The position numbers and the translations under genes are program-made. Below are positions 1 to 12,509 of a stretch of DNA of 64,000 nucleotides, piece after piece. The notes under the pieces were generated by a model, which saw only the letters and a list, made by a program, of their open reading frames with translations, was not told where the DNA came from and ran no database searches. Within the stretch, counting starts at the first letter, position 1, and every line of letters begins with the position of its first letter. The stretch comes from Cranoglanis bouderius (taxonomy: Eukaryota > Chordata > Actinopteri > Siluriformes > Cranoglanididae), in the NCBI GenBank assembly GCA_023630585.1, contig CM042539.1, forward strand, positions 6,213,755 to 6,277,754, read 5' to 3'.

Positions 1-690
1 CCAAGTCTCAAGCTAAAATCCAGTCAACGTATTAATCTTGGACTTAAGGACTCAACCTAACTTATGAAAGTTGGACTTGAGACTTGAACTTCAGGACTCA
101 GCTTCAACTTATGAGAGATGGGCCTGGGGCTTCAACTTGGAGTTGAGATTGAGACATAGACATTTCACTTCACTTTCACTTTCACTTCATAGACTTGAGA
201 CTCAACTTAGAATTTATAAGACATGGCAATAAAAGTTTCTGGTCCAAGTCTCAAGCTCAAGTCTAAGTCTTCAAATTGACTTGACTTCAGTTTATGAAAC
301 TTTGAATTATGACTTGACTTGAACTTGAAGATTCAACTTAAACTTATGAGACCTGGGCTTTGGAAAATCAACTTGACAATTCAACTTGAACATTGGATCC
401 TGGGCAATAAAAGTCTCAAATCCAAGTCTTAAGCTTAAGTCCAAATAAATTATCTGAATTGTACACAAACTTGTGAGTCTTGGACTTGAATTAAACTTAT
501 GAGATACGGATTTCAGGATTTGATTTGGACTTGAGCTTGAGACTGGGACTTGAACTGAGCTTATGAGATTTGGATTGCTTCCATGAAAGATAAATCATCG
601 TCCCTGAGACCCTGCTGAGGACTTAAGGCTTGAATAGCAGTTTAGGTACTTTGGATTTGGACTTGAAGGTACGTGACCTGACTACACTAC
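1..690. repeat. degenerate ACTTGA-rich tandem array
   Basis: Diverged tandem sequence built from words such as ACTTGAGACTTGAACTT, AACTTATGAGA and CAAGTCTCAAGC, recurring every 30-120 bp with many point changes. It runs to the window start, so its true left end is unknown. It codes for nothing. Confidence 0.75.
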
Positions 691-1604
691 TGAACAACAA
701 ATGCATTTTTAATGTTTTAATGTTTTAAAAGTGAAATCTATCCGCTTATTTTGTCCCATCAGCCTTAATCTTTTCAGATATTCAAAGATTCTGCTGTTTT
801 TCTTTATTGTTATTGCTTTTTAGTCAGTGAATAAAAGAAACCAGTTTGAGAAATAAACACTTGACTGCGGAATAAAGTGCCTCTAATCAGAGAGTGAGAG
901 ATTGTGAACGAGTGAGAGACCTTTCTCTAAGTACTCTAAGTGGCTATAATCACACCTCATGGCTGCAGAGAAGCACAGAGCCTCGTGACAAATTTTAGGT
1001 TTAATGAGGATGTCTCCGATTTGCAGACCAACTGGCGTTTCTTTGACCATCTGCATACAGAACAGGCTAAAACAAGTGCATCAATCTAACGCCAGTGGCA
1101 GCTCACCACTTTACGGTGGCCATGTTTTATTAAGCACACATGCTAATGCTCATCCTGCTGCAAAATATTTTGTTGTTGACTTTTATTGCCTTATTCAGGA
1201 AATGGATTGTAGAAGAGGGAAACGAGGGCGTGCATTTTTCATGACTAAAGCTGTTAAGTGATTCGTTTAGAAAACCCTGGATTTTATAATGCTTTCTTTC
1301 AAACTAACAACGAGCACGAATTCAACAAGGTCACAAATCAAGAACGTTTCGAATGAGTCATCGTTTTGATTCATTCTGAATAAATGAATAAGAACGGTAC
1401 AGGATTTATATTCACAGGAGCCAAACACGAGGGTGGAGTTGGGATGACGCAGCTCTCACTTTCTGTGCAACGTGATAGCCACGATGATCCTTTATGGTAA
1501 TTAAACATCTTAGTAACATTTAAACAAATTAATTTTCAAAAACACACTTTAAAAACAAAACAAATCATTTTGATAAATCAATCATTGTGTTTCCTTTGTG
1601 AAGG

Positions 1605-2640
1605 AACACTTTGGTTAGTTAAGGGTTCCTAGCTTCCTAAAGCAGTTCTACTTTGAACCTTTTCTGAAACACCCAATGTTGTATGGTTCAACACAGAACC
1701 TTTAACAGTTCCCCCCTAGAAACAAACTGTTCTAGACTTGAGTTTTAATGGGTTCTTTTAGGGTTCTGGATATGATTGTGTGAGTTATAGCTTTCTAAAG
1801 AGGTTCTACTTGGTGCCATCTCTGAATGGTGATACACTCTGCTGTAGGGTTATACATAGAACCTTGAAGGGTTCCCCATAACAACAAACCATGGAAACTA
1901 TGGAAATCATTTTGGTTTTTCTCACCCTTTTCAACTTTCAACATTCAACTTGTAAAAGGAAATCCTCTGTTGTAAGGTTCTACCACAGAAACAAACCGGG
2001 GAACCCTTAATTTTTTAAGACTACAGGGCTACACTCTCAATAGAAATGGTTCTTTAAGGGGTCTTTGGATAGTTTGTAGCTTTCCAAAGTGGTTCTACAT
2101 GGAGTCCTGTCTCTGATAGTCTCATACACTCTGTTGTGGGGATCCACATAGAACCTTGAAGGGTTCTCCCATAGTAATAAGCCTTGGAAAACTTAAGGAT
2201 TCTGGATTTTTCCCAACATTCTTAAAAGTCTTTGGATAGGTAAGGGTTCTTAGCTTCCTAAAATGGTTCTACTTGTAAAGGGACACCATCTGTTTTAGGG
2301 TTCTACCTAGAAAGTTCTCTTGTCTATAAGAGTCTACAGAACTACACTGGATGAACAAAATGGTTCATCCAGAACCCTTAAACATACAAAGAACCCATAT
2401 GTTAAAAGGTTCTAGTTTCTACAAAGAGACGCCCAAAACATTTAAGGATTCCCAAGAGGGACAATGCAAATAACCATTAAGGTTTTGGATTTGAACTATA
2501 TTGGTTTCTCATGGGTTCTTTGGATGGTTAATGGTTCTTGCCTTAGAATGAATTCTTCTTGGAACTGATTTTGAAAGGAATATATTTTTGGTGTAGGGAT
2601 CTAAATACAACCTTCAAAGGTTGTCCATTGGCTTTTAAAA
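1605..2640. repeat. GGTTCT/AGAACC tandem array, about 150-bp units
   Basis: About seven degenerate units. Each carries, in order, GGTTCTTTGGATAGTTAAGG-like sequence, TAGCTTCCTAAAGTGGTTCT, CACTCTGTTGTAGGGTTCTA, ACATAGAACCTTGAAGGGTT and CCCATA.AACAAAC. GGTTCT and AGAACC words alternate and can pair, so single units can form hairpins. Lone units occur at 3950-4065, 7990-8072 and 10855-11010. Confidence 0.75.
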
Positions 2641-3949
2641 ATGGTTCACCATGGAAGCCGTTGCAAACCACCACAGAGCAACACAGTGAAGCAGAACCGT
2701 GTTTGCTTGGCTATGTGGAATCAGACCCTGCCTGGTTCTACTCCACAGAGCCACAGTCTTCGGTTTCACAACACAGTAATGATCCGTAACGAGAGCCAAA
2801 GTTCTCCGTGCCAAAGTGTTCGGCTGCTTCTCTAGGGATTTTCATCTGTCAGAGTTTCTCACCAGCTTCCTTCCTGAGTGTGGACTAATATTCCATCTGC
2901 TCCATGTGGCCACTGTGTATCAATTAATGTGTGACTCATACAAAAAAGACGCACACAAGCCCCTGAGGTTCTGCGGCTTTTCTTTTGAAACCAAGTGTTT
3001 GCACTGAGATGCAGGAAAAGACCTTGTGCTTTGAATGCATCCACAAAGAATTTGTTGAGTGCTTTATAACTTCACAAACTGCCCTCTAATAAAACATTTA
3101 TCAGTGTTGTCCAGTGGCCAAGGACTGTGATAGGAATCTGGGGTCATGGAGAATTTTAGTGTTCAAATATCACACGACATTTAGAAGCAAAACAGAGAGT
3201 TCAGATACTGGTGTTTGACACTGTTGTCAGCTAACTTAGCTAAACCAAAGTCCACTGTAGGGGTCAAACCACGTGCAGACAGGGTCATTACAGGAAAATC
3301 GATAATCATAGTCATAAACAGTAACCCAAACTGCACTGAATTCAAATCTATTTCTCAACCTCTCATCTTCGGAGGAAAAGAGTGAGGCAAAGCAAATGAT
3401 CTGCTCTCATTTACTCCTCTTAAAAAGGAACTCACCTCTGATCAGCCTCTACCACAGAACCAGAACCAGCAGTAACCCACTATATCTTCAGGAACCTTTC
3501 TCCAGTTAACAGTTCCTAAATTCTTGCGTCTCTACAAAGGCAAGCCAAGCGTGACTCTGATTCACTGGCTTATTAGAAGCAGAGAGGATGAGAATCCTCT
3601 GGGTCTCCAGCCAGCTGATTAAACAGTGACAGCGGCCACTCTAAGTACGCTGTGCAGCATGGAGTTTAATTTATATGGTAATCTGCATTTAGCCGGCCAG
3701 CAGTGGGCTTCTCTAGCATAGCCACATCCATCCACTATCTGCTATAAAGCTGTTCATTTCCACTCACAGCCATAGTGGCTTCATGAACACGGTTGGAAAA
3801 TGTACAGTATTATTTAAATGTGTAGTTTGATGAAGTTCTCCTATTCTGTATGTGAAAGAATGCAACACTATAGCTACCAAAAGGTTGGTAGGTTACTAGA
3901 AGGATGATAATATACTGATCAGGTCAGCCTTCATCAAGGGTTATGGCTA

Positions 3950-4065
3950 GCTAGATTCTTCCATAGTTTCTACTTGGAATACTCTTTGACAGGAAATCTC
4001 TGCTGTAGGGTTCTATATAGAAACTTTAAGGATTCCCCCAGATGGACAAACTGAAAAACGCTCTA
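3950..4065. repeat. single GGTTCT/AGAACC unit
   Basis: One diverged copy of the unit making up the 1605-2640 array: TAGATTCTTCCATAGTTTCT, then GGAAATCTCTGCTGTAGGGT, TTCTATATAGAAACTTTAAGG and CCCCCAGATGGACAAACTG. Confidence 0.6.
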
Positions 4066-4084
4066 GTACTCATTCTAACTAGAG

Positions 4085-4305
4085 TATAATACTCATTTAT
4101 TCATTGATTCATCTTCAGTGATGGCTTCATCCTGGTCAGGGTCATGGTGGGAATACACCCCGGATGGAATGCCAGTCCATAGCAGGGCACACATTCACAC
4201 ACTCATTCACATCTAGGTACAATTTACAATAGCCAATCCATATACTGGCATGTTTTTGGGATGTTGGAGGAAACCGAAGAACACAGAGAAAACGACCTGG
4301 GGAGA
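4085..4305 (-). mobile_element. DANA/Mermaid-like SINE body
   Basis: On the minus strand this reads as the body of a tRNA-derived fish SINE: TCGGTTTCCTCCAACATCCC, AAAAACATGCCAGTATATGG, ATTGGCTATTGTAAATTG, a GTGTGAATGTGTG tract, ATGGACTGGCATTCCATCC and CATGACCCTGACCAGGATG, with a TGAATAAATGA tail. The tRNA-like head is missing (5' truncation). Family assignment is from memory. Confidence 0.75.
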
Positions 4306-5194
4306 GCATGGTGGAACTGAGAGTTCAGTAACCTGAATTCAGGATCCTGGATTCAAAACTTGAATTCCAGAGACTTGCAGAATTGATGCCAAGGTGGACT
4401 GAAACTGTTCTGGTGTCTTCTGGTGGGTTTTGTTTGTTTTTCCATTAATGAAACCTCCATGTCATGAAACGTCCTAATATTTGAAAAAGTTCCAAACCCG
4501 TGATCTTGGATTGTAGCTACACATTGTTCCATATCGTAAGTTAAATAACCTGTGAATTACACTCCTTCACTCAGTGCACTCAGTGTACATGAGTAGATCA
4601 ATTTTACTGCATTGATGACATATCCCATGACTCCGATAATAACAATAACTCCCAGCATTCTTTGCTGTAAACTCAACAAGACCTGTGACCTACAAGGAGC
4701 ACGTTTCACCCTGACAACCCACACAGTGAGAGAAGATCAATAAGCTCATCATACCCCATCTCTCTGTCTTCTTCGGAGTGAGAACCAGAAGCACAAGAGG
4801 AGCAAACTAACCCAAGAAGACAGGATGGATATTTCTGAAGCACTTTTGCTTAACACTTGTCAGTCCATTGGTGGATAAATTATGCAGTAATGGAGTTAAT
4901 TTACCCTCAAGCGGGAAACCCAGACTTGTTGGACATGTGTCATTAGACAAGCGAGTTTAGAGATTATTAAAAGACAATGTCACGTCTAAGTCTGAATAAG
5001 GATACTCCATGTGTTTTGAAGAGCATGTGTTAGATTAAAGTAAGATTTTCAGATCGTTTTAGGGTAAAAACTGATATCTCACACAAGACTCACAAGACAA
5101 GACTGCAAAAGCTGATGCTCTGCATTATGCTTTATCCACACACATATTCCGAAGATATGTACTTCCAAAAACATGCTCAAGGTCTCACCCGTCC

Positions 5195-5265
5195 TTCAGC
5201 GGATAATCTCACATGGATACTGTAGATTTGTATCTAAGATCCGCTACTGTAATCATAAAGAATCT
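5195..5265. repeat. dispersed segment, copy 1
   Basis: About 65 bp closely resembling 41512-41575: AATCTCACATGGATACTGTA, GATTTGTATCTAAGATCCGC and TACTGTAATCATAAA. The two copies lie 36 kb apart in different introns. Family not recognised. Confidence 0.6.
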
Positions 5266-6052
5266 TCTGTGGTCTTCCCAGGACTTTTATGGCCAATTCA
5301 ATCCAGACACGTTGCATCAAACGTTTCCTGTAGCTCATGTCATGCATTGTGCCAAGACCTCATTCAGTTCTGTTTTAAAATTAATTTCATTTCAATCCAC
5401 AGCATCAGAGGCACGTCACTTTCAAGCTGTGTGAATGACGCACTGCCCTTGTTTCACAATATGTCCGACTCATGAGCATGACTGAAGCATTAACTCCACA
5501 GAAATCCATTGAAATAGCAGAGTGTTTGTATGGTATGACACTCCTTTTTACAGCAACACGGGCAAACAAAATAAACACAAATATACCAGTTCTTCACTGT
5601 CCGGTTTTGTACTGTAGTTACAGCTGACTGAAACAGACTTAGTAATTCAAATGAGACAATACAATGCAAAGAGTTCAATTTGCTTGGCTGAGAAGGGGCG
5701 GGGCTGAGAGGGAGGGGGCGTGGTTGTTGGCAGGGCTGCTGAGAGCTCTCAATCTAGGCCCATTTCATTCATTATTAAAGATTAAACAGTTAGTATCTCT
5801 CTAAAAACAAACAAAGAATAATAATCACTGTAAATGTAAATTTACCTACTCATAATAGACAATCCCTTAACCCTCAAAATCTTAAATAAGATATCAAAGC
5901 ATCTGCCAAGTAAGATAACATTTAAGTCATTTTATGGTCCAATGTCATCAAAGCCATGGGGCCATGCCAGATTTTCGCCTTTCTGTTTCCCTCACCAGAA
6001 CAGACTTCACCAAAGATCAGGATTAAGGTGAAGACCATAGACCATGTCTTAC

Positions 6053-6266
6053 CTGTAACCAGCTCCCGGATGTCCACGTCCGAGGTTTTCCTCAGCAGAC
6101 GCACCAGCGCTGGGATTCCTCCGCAGTTCTTCAGGGCAATCTTGTTGTCATCGTTAGCTTTCCCGTAGACGAGGTTCCTCAGAGCTCCGCAGGCGCTCCG
6201 GTGCACCTCCGCCATCCGATGATCCAGCAGGTCCACCAGCAACGGGATACCACCCTGCCTCCGGAT
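6053..6266 (-). CDS. ctnnd2: delta-catenin exon D (armadillo repeats 2-3)
   Basis: Fourth delta-catenin exon. It reads IRRQGGIPLLVDLLDHRM, AEVHRSACGALRNLVYGK, ANDDNKIALKNCGGIPAL and VRLLRKTSDVDIRELVT, covering the second armadillo repeat and part of the third, with the usual GGI..LV.LL helix pattern. The acceptor is TCCTTCAG above 6266; the donor is GTAAGA from 6052. The 214 bp are 71 codons plus the first base of a glycine codon. Nearly every residue agrees with mammalian CTNND2, and there is no stop or frameshift, so the gene looks functional. The next coding exon, expected to start in the VLWNLSS region, is not found in the remaining 6 kb. Confidence 0.97.
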
Positions 6267-8522
6267 CTGAAGGACAGAGAGAACATCATATCGCTGCTGA
6301 TATTCCATACAAGGTTCTTCTCATTCCTGGTGGTTGTGTAATGGTGTTTAACAGTCAGTTCTAGTGGTTTTAGATGTCAAATGTCTTAAATTTGAGTTTG
6401 CAGTAGTTTAAATGCTAATCTATTAAGACTAATTTCATACTGAATATATTCTGGATTGGACTCTGGAAAGCCTGTAAAACCTTTATTAAAAAATCGTAAA
6501 GACCAAGGTTTTTAACAACAACAACAACAACAACAACTTGAGTTCAGCTAGATGGGAAATTACAAATAGAAAAGTGTAGATAAATGCTGTCAATAGTGCA
6601 GATCCTAAATTCCTAAACTTTTAAGTTTAAACATTATTATAATTATTTTTAGCAGTTTCTAAAAATATATATTGTTGTCCAGTCAGTTACTGCCATGGTC
6701 AAAAAATGGAATTTGACATTTTTCATTGATTCTGTGAATAATTATGTGAATAGTAAACAAAAAATAAATTAATTAATAGACAATATTTATCCATTTTTTC
6801 CCCTGTCTTGGTGTTTCATTCTTTGATTTTGTATCTAATGAAATTCTATTTAAAAAAAAAAATAATAATAATAAAAATAAAACAATACTTACTGATAGAG
6901 ACTTTGAAATGATAGAAATAATGAAAATCAGGTGGGAATAAAACATTATTTACATTTATATTTTTTATATTATTTATTTATATATTTACTTTATTGATAT
7001 TTTGAATAAAAATAGAAAAGTAATTCATATGTTTTTAATGAAGATTTATCTGTCTATAATAATAATTTTTTTTAATCATTATTTATCAATAGAAATGTTT
7101 TTTGTGATTGTGTGATTTTCCAAAAGCACTTCTTTTTTTCTTTCTGTCTTTCTTTCTTTTTTTTTTTTTAAACCTGATTGTGGCTACACAGTTTATTGAA
7201 ATTGATTGAAAATTCTAAATTAAATGAATAAATAGATAGATATATGAAATTATGAATGAAAAAGTATATCACAGAGCTCACAGTCCCTCAGGATTATCAT
7301 TCCAATGACAAATCAAATCAAATATTATATATAGAAGAAACATTTTAATAACCACAAGCATTTCCTCAAACCCAGTCATGAACCAAAATGCATCAGGGAT
7401 CAGCTTCTGAATCATCCTTGTGAGAACAAACAGCGTGACTAAGTCTCAGTCAACAGCGTCTTTGTGTTCCGCATCAATCAATTAAAGCAAGCCAAGTTCA
7501 TTAAAGAGGCGGCTACAGAGTGCCAAGTGTGCCTGAGAGAATGCCGCTCGAAATCACAATGACTGACACCTAACTCCTACTTTCTCACTTATTTACTCTC
7601 TTCAGGCCTCCGCGGCTTCCTGAAATGAGCGGATAAACAAGTCCGACACGTTCTATAATTCTCACAGCACTTCAGAGTTTCTCTTCTCGCTTATGTTAAT
7701 ATATGTGAAGAGCACTCAGCGTATACTTACAGGAGTTAAAGCAAAGCGTTCGAGAGGCTGAGTGGAATGAAGGCATACACGCGTTTACGTAGAGGTTCTG
7801 AAAGTGGTGGTCTTAAAGGAAGTGGAAATTAGTGATCTAATTTGAGGATTGAGGATGTTCTGTATTTTTAAAGGCCACATACTGAAGCATCACCTGCTTC
7901 ATCAGGAGAATATTAATTATAAAAAAAAGATTCTGCCCAGAAAAAAAAAAAAATCCAATATAAACGATAATAGGGAGGATTTTCAATTCAGAAAAGATTT
8001 AAGTAGAACCCTATTAGAAACCCAGGACTGTTAGCCATACGAAGAACCCTGGAGGAACCATGTTTTTAAGAGTGTAGATTAAGGTGATGAAGTTGACTAA
8101 GATGAGCCAGTACCAGTCACTCAGTCTGGTTGCCTTTTTGGGGAAGTGCGTAGACAACTTTGTGAGGGTTCCGTGATGATGAAATCATACTTCATGACCT
8201 TACAAGCTTGCACAGTTGCATGGTTTTGTATTGACTGATTGCTCCAGTCCTGCAGGAGACACTATTAAAATTTCATGACAATTTCCACAGCTACAGGAAG
8301 ATTACTGCTCCTCAGCTTGAGCTAGTCTCGCTGTAAAGACCAGTCACAGATTTGGGCGTGTGGTGTGTTTGTTCCCCGGAGTTGGCGCAGCTGCTATTTG
8401 CTCTGCAATTACGCCATATTGTTCATGGGAACCAACATGAAGTATGCTAAGGGCTTAACTTGGATATGTTTCATCATCATGTCTGCAAACTGTTGGCAGA
8501 AATATAAACTAATTGGAAACCA

Positions 8523-8606
8523 ATTTTACCCTGGTCAGGGTGGCGGTGAATCAAGAGCCTATCCCAAGCAACACTGGGCGTGACGCGGGAATACAACAGG
8601 CACTAT

Positions 8607-8690
<84 letters not shown>

Positions 8691-8715
8691 TCACACCTAG
8701 GAGCAATTTAGTGTC
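8523..8715 (-). mobile_element. DANA/Mermaid-like SINE fragment with expanded CA tract
   Basis: Same family as 4085-4305. The plus strand reads CCTGGTCAGGGTGGCGGTGA, ATCAAGAGCCTATCCCAAGC, GGGAATACAACAGGCACTATG, a long CA run, then CATTCACACCTAGGAGCAAT. The microsatellite sits exactly where the SINE normally has a short CA-rich tract. Confidence 0.75.
8609..8689. repeat. (CA)n microsatellite inside the SINE
   Basis: About 80 bp of CA dinucleotides with one ACGC interruption near 8643, contained in the SINE fragment 8523-8715. Confidence 0.95.
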
Positions 8716-10099
8716 ACTAAACATTATTTTCAGAGAAGAATTGTGAGTAAAAACGGTGTCTCCATAGTGATGGATGCTTTCTCTATCTATGCTGCAGCAT
8801 TCTGAGGATTTATTATTTTTTTAAAAATCCAATCTATCCCTGGTTGGGAGACACAACTCGAGGCCATCCTGAGCTTTAAAAATAATCTGATTTCTTCCAA
8901 TTAGCATGCATCAAGCGACAAAGGGTTGTCTAGAACTCGGCCACTCACTGAGAGCCCCACATTGGAGAGGAGAAAAGTTTGCTTTTATGCAGCGTGTAAC
9001 AAAAGGAGGAAAGTGTCAGCGGCATGATGAATTATTGTGCTCTCCAACTGCTCTGGCGCAACAGATTTTTAAACGTGAGAATAACAAAGTCAAACTAAAG
9101 CAGTCTGATTGTAAGAGTGGAAACTCTGATTACGGCATGTTCCACTGAGAACATGGGTGAGCCACTGGCAGCCATTTTGTTTTGGTGAATATTTTCTTCC
9201 ACCTCAACGCAGCCGGTTAATGAAATAAATGTAATAAACGCTGGCGACTGCATGGTCTGGATGAATCGCAGACTCCAAGGTGTTCAATTAGAGACACAGA
9301 AGCTTTTCCGGCTCGGTTTCGGAGTTACACATTGCACACACACACACACAAGTCGACGGATTAGATTTCCTGCCAAAAAGCTGATGAAGCTGAACTTAAG
9401 CCAGACAGAGATGAAGCGGGGGAGGTGGAGAGGAAGTAAGGACCCCCTGCTATAAATAGCGCTCGGCTACAGGCTCAGGAGTATTTCCTCTGTTTCTGAC
9501 CAGGTATCTGATCATAAAGGTCATAAGCATCAACACCAGGGTCATACAGTTAATATTTTGATACGATTGTGTATTTTATACTTGGCATATACTGTGTGTG
9601 TACATTATGTAGTCTTGACTCTTCTTTATATAACATTCATCTGTCTCTTCATCTGTCTCCTTTGGATTATTATGTAAGCAATATTTTACTAGCATCCATA
9701 TTTGAGACATTTAAGGAGATGTTCTTCAAATATTTAATGAAAACTTAACCATATTGATGATTACACACAAGAATTCTACAGAGCTGTGGTATAAATAAGG
9801 TGGTCGTACATACTAACGAAAGAGGCACTAAGACCCTGAGGCCACAGCGTACCCCGGCGGGTATCGTATAACAGGCCAGATGTGGAGAACAGCGTTTCCA
9901 CGTTGCCTCTGAACAGGTCTCAGCAGAGCGATGCAGCGCCGTGTCATTTTTCACCATCCGTTGTGCATAATGTGAAAGAGCCTGTGTAAGCGTGCATTCT
10001 GGGAAATGAATGGCAGTCGTGAAATAACCTGTCCAGAGCTCCACAACCGTCTGGTGTGACGCTGTCACATGTAATTAACTCTTCTATTCCACCACCTGG

Positions 10100-10120
10100 C
10101 CACACACACACACACACACA

Positions 10121-10153
<33 letters not shown>

Positions 10154-10165
10154 CACACACACACC
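10100..10165. repeat. (CA)n microsatellite
   Basis: About 65 bp of CA repeat with CCC and CC interruptions. No known element flanks it. Confidence 0.9.
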
Positions 10166-10584
10166 ATGACATGCTACAGCTGGTGCAAATGTATTATGAC
10201 TCCATGTATTAACACGTTTATATATCTATATTTAGATATTAGTGTTTCTTCTACTATTTTATTTTCTGTAAGCAACCTGTGAACACACTGAATTGAATGA
10301 CTATAAAATCTACTATTCCTATTAAGAAACTATAATCAAAAATAAATAACAGTAACGAAATTGTAAAGACGGCTTATTGCTTTGGTAACTGCGCCATTGC
10401 TTCCCGAACCATTTCACTTTGTGTGACTGAAGATACATTAAAGTAAATAAACCACCAATGCATGGTTGATAAAGCAGCAGGCTACAGAATCTAGGTTCAT
10501 CTTATTAATATGTCATAGTTCATCTAGTTGCTCCACTGCAGTCTCACAATCACCCATTCTACAAACTGAAAGTGAACTTTCACG

Positions 10585-10665
10585 TCACACCTTGATGTTT
10601 ACTGCCCCGCCCCCTCGTATGATGGACAACTAAGGTCCTCCTAATGTTCTGGAAGATTATAATGT
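10585..10665. repeat. dispersed TTTACTGCCC segment, copy 1
   Basis: About 80 bp: CACACCTTGATGTTTACTGC, a CCCCGCCCC tract, TGATGGACAACTAAGGTCCT and CCTAATGTTCTGGAAGATTA. It matches 13300-13386 and part of 63903-63966. The unit is non-coding and I do not recognise its family. Confidence 0.6.
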
Positions 10666-10854
10666 ACACTATAAGGCTAAAAGATTGTGGAAAAGTTTGT
10701 TGTTTTTGTATTATTTTAATTACGTTCAGAAAAATAACTGCTCAGGTTGTGATGAAATATCGCCACCTTCAACACTCCACTTCTTGGTTCCAGACCAGCA
10801 GAATTTTGGTGCTGGAAACCGCTCTTTTGTCAAAGCAGAAGTATGGAACGGATC

Positions 10855-11010
10855 CAGATTTAGCACCAGCAAATTGTCAGTAGAAAATGGTTTCTTTAGG
10901 GTTCTTTGGGTGGCCAATGGTTTAAATATCTAAACAGGTCTAATCTGGAACCTTTTCCAAGGGAAAAGGGAAACACTCTCCGAATCTACGCAGAACCTTA
11001 AAGAACCAGT
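10855..11010. repeat. single GGTTCT/AGAACC unit
   Basis: Diverged lone copy of the 1605-2640 unit: TTTCTTTAGGGTTCTTTGGG, TGGCCAATGGTTTAAATATC, GGAACCTTTTCCAAGGGAAA and CGCAGAACCTTAAAGAACC. Confidence 0.6.
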
Positions 11011-12509
11011 TTTCTTTTTTGCAAATGGGACTTTTTAAAAATTTATTTGTTTTTAAATAATGTAAATGTTGTGGGGAAGGTCGTAGATTGGATTGTCATG
11101 ACTGGGCCAGAAGTCCAACTGTTTGGTCCGATTATCAGTTCTGCAATGTTGTTGGATTTGGATTTTCTAAGTCACTTTGAATAAAAGCAAAAAGTTGAAA
11201 AAGCATTTAATGATTCTGACGCTGCGCTTGTTGTTCTTCAGAGCTAACCTTCATTAATAAAACTTTCACAATCCATTCAGGCGTTTCATGCAGAAAGGTT
11301 CATTTCTGCATCTTGTAAAATTGCAAAACAAATCAGAGCAAACAGAATTTTGGCAACTTAATGAATACGACAGCACAGAGGAATGATGCGAGTGGAGCTC
11401 ATTGGAAACTAAACGAATTTTAGCTCTGCTGTTTTTTCATTAAACAACATTCAGAGGTTTGTCTGCTGTTCTCTGTGGCTCTTTTTTTTGGTTCCTTTGT
11501 ATTTATTCCCCAGAATTTAATTTCCATCAGCCTCCTTTAAGCCTCTGAGACACAATTACTGAGCTGCTTCATGTGGAATGGATGTCAATACATCGTTATT
11601 TCCTTTTATTGTTTGTCTGGCTATACAGAAAAAAAACCCTCCTCTTTAAAATTATGAGAACCTACGGCTGGGAAAACCAGCCTTAGAGATCCTGCATCAA
11701 ATTTCAATAAAGGGCTGAATTATCTGCTGACGAGTTGTGTAAGAATTAATTTTGTAGAACAAAGGAGGTCAATATGGTGAAGGAAGAGTTCCCACAGGAC
11801 GGTCCAGAGTTCGAGAGCTCGTGCAATGTATAAAAAGTCAAAAGCTTTCCAAAACATATTTGAATTAACATTGCTAAAAGAACATTAAAAAAATGTACAA
11901 GCTGATTTGCATTGAGCTTAATAAAACCATAAGGAAAAGATTTTTATCCAAAGCATGGCTTGGTGCACTGCTATAAACACTCTGGCCTTCATTTATTAAA
12001 GATTTATGATTTTAAAAACTCCTACAAAACTGAAAACAACTGCCAAAAAATATCTGCACTGACTTACTAACAGGGTTTCTGGAATATTATGGGAAAAAAA
12101 AAAAAACCTGCACACTTTTTGCATGTTTATCTTAATGAATATGTAATTCAGGGTGTTTTTACCTAAGAGAGGCAAAATAGAGGGTGGAGTCAATGCAAAT
12201 AGATTAATTTGCATGAATAAGTATGATTTAATACAACTAGAGGGTAGGTAGGAATTTTGCTGAAACCTGTTTCCACCAGTTGAAGACAAAGTCTCAACAA
12301 CAAGCACATTTTGCAGAATTGTGAAATAATCTAGCGCGTTTATTATTTTTTTTTACAAGTTTTATAAAAGTACTTGCCACAAGCATTTAACATTTCACAT
12401 ATTTTATCATCAGAATACACAATGAAGTCGTTATTAATTTATTTAGATTGTATTTAAAACCATTTTTAGAAGCATCTCTTGACCTTTAATCTATCTATTT
12501 ATGTATACT

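Larger units (their letters stand above)
1..6052 (-). other. ctnnd2: ctnnd2 intron downstream of exon D (partial)
   Basis: Intronic DNA 3' of exon D, running off the window. It holds the ACTTGA array, the GGTTCT array, a SINE and a dispersed segment near 5200, each listed separately. I recognise nothing in 690-1605, 2640-3940 or 4310-5190. Two Sp1/KLF-like GC boxes (GGGGCGGGGC at 5695 and GGGGGCGTGG near 5714) lie about 330 bp beyond the exon donor, with no other promoter signal near them. Confidence 0.8.

Noticed and set aside
5695..5723. GC-box pair as an internal promoter
   Set aside because: No TATA or initiator, no CpG island and no nearby exon; too little to call.
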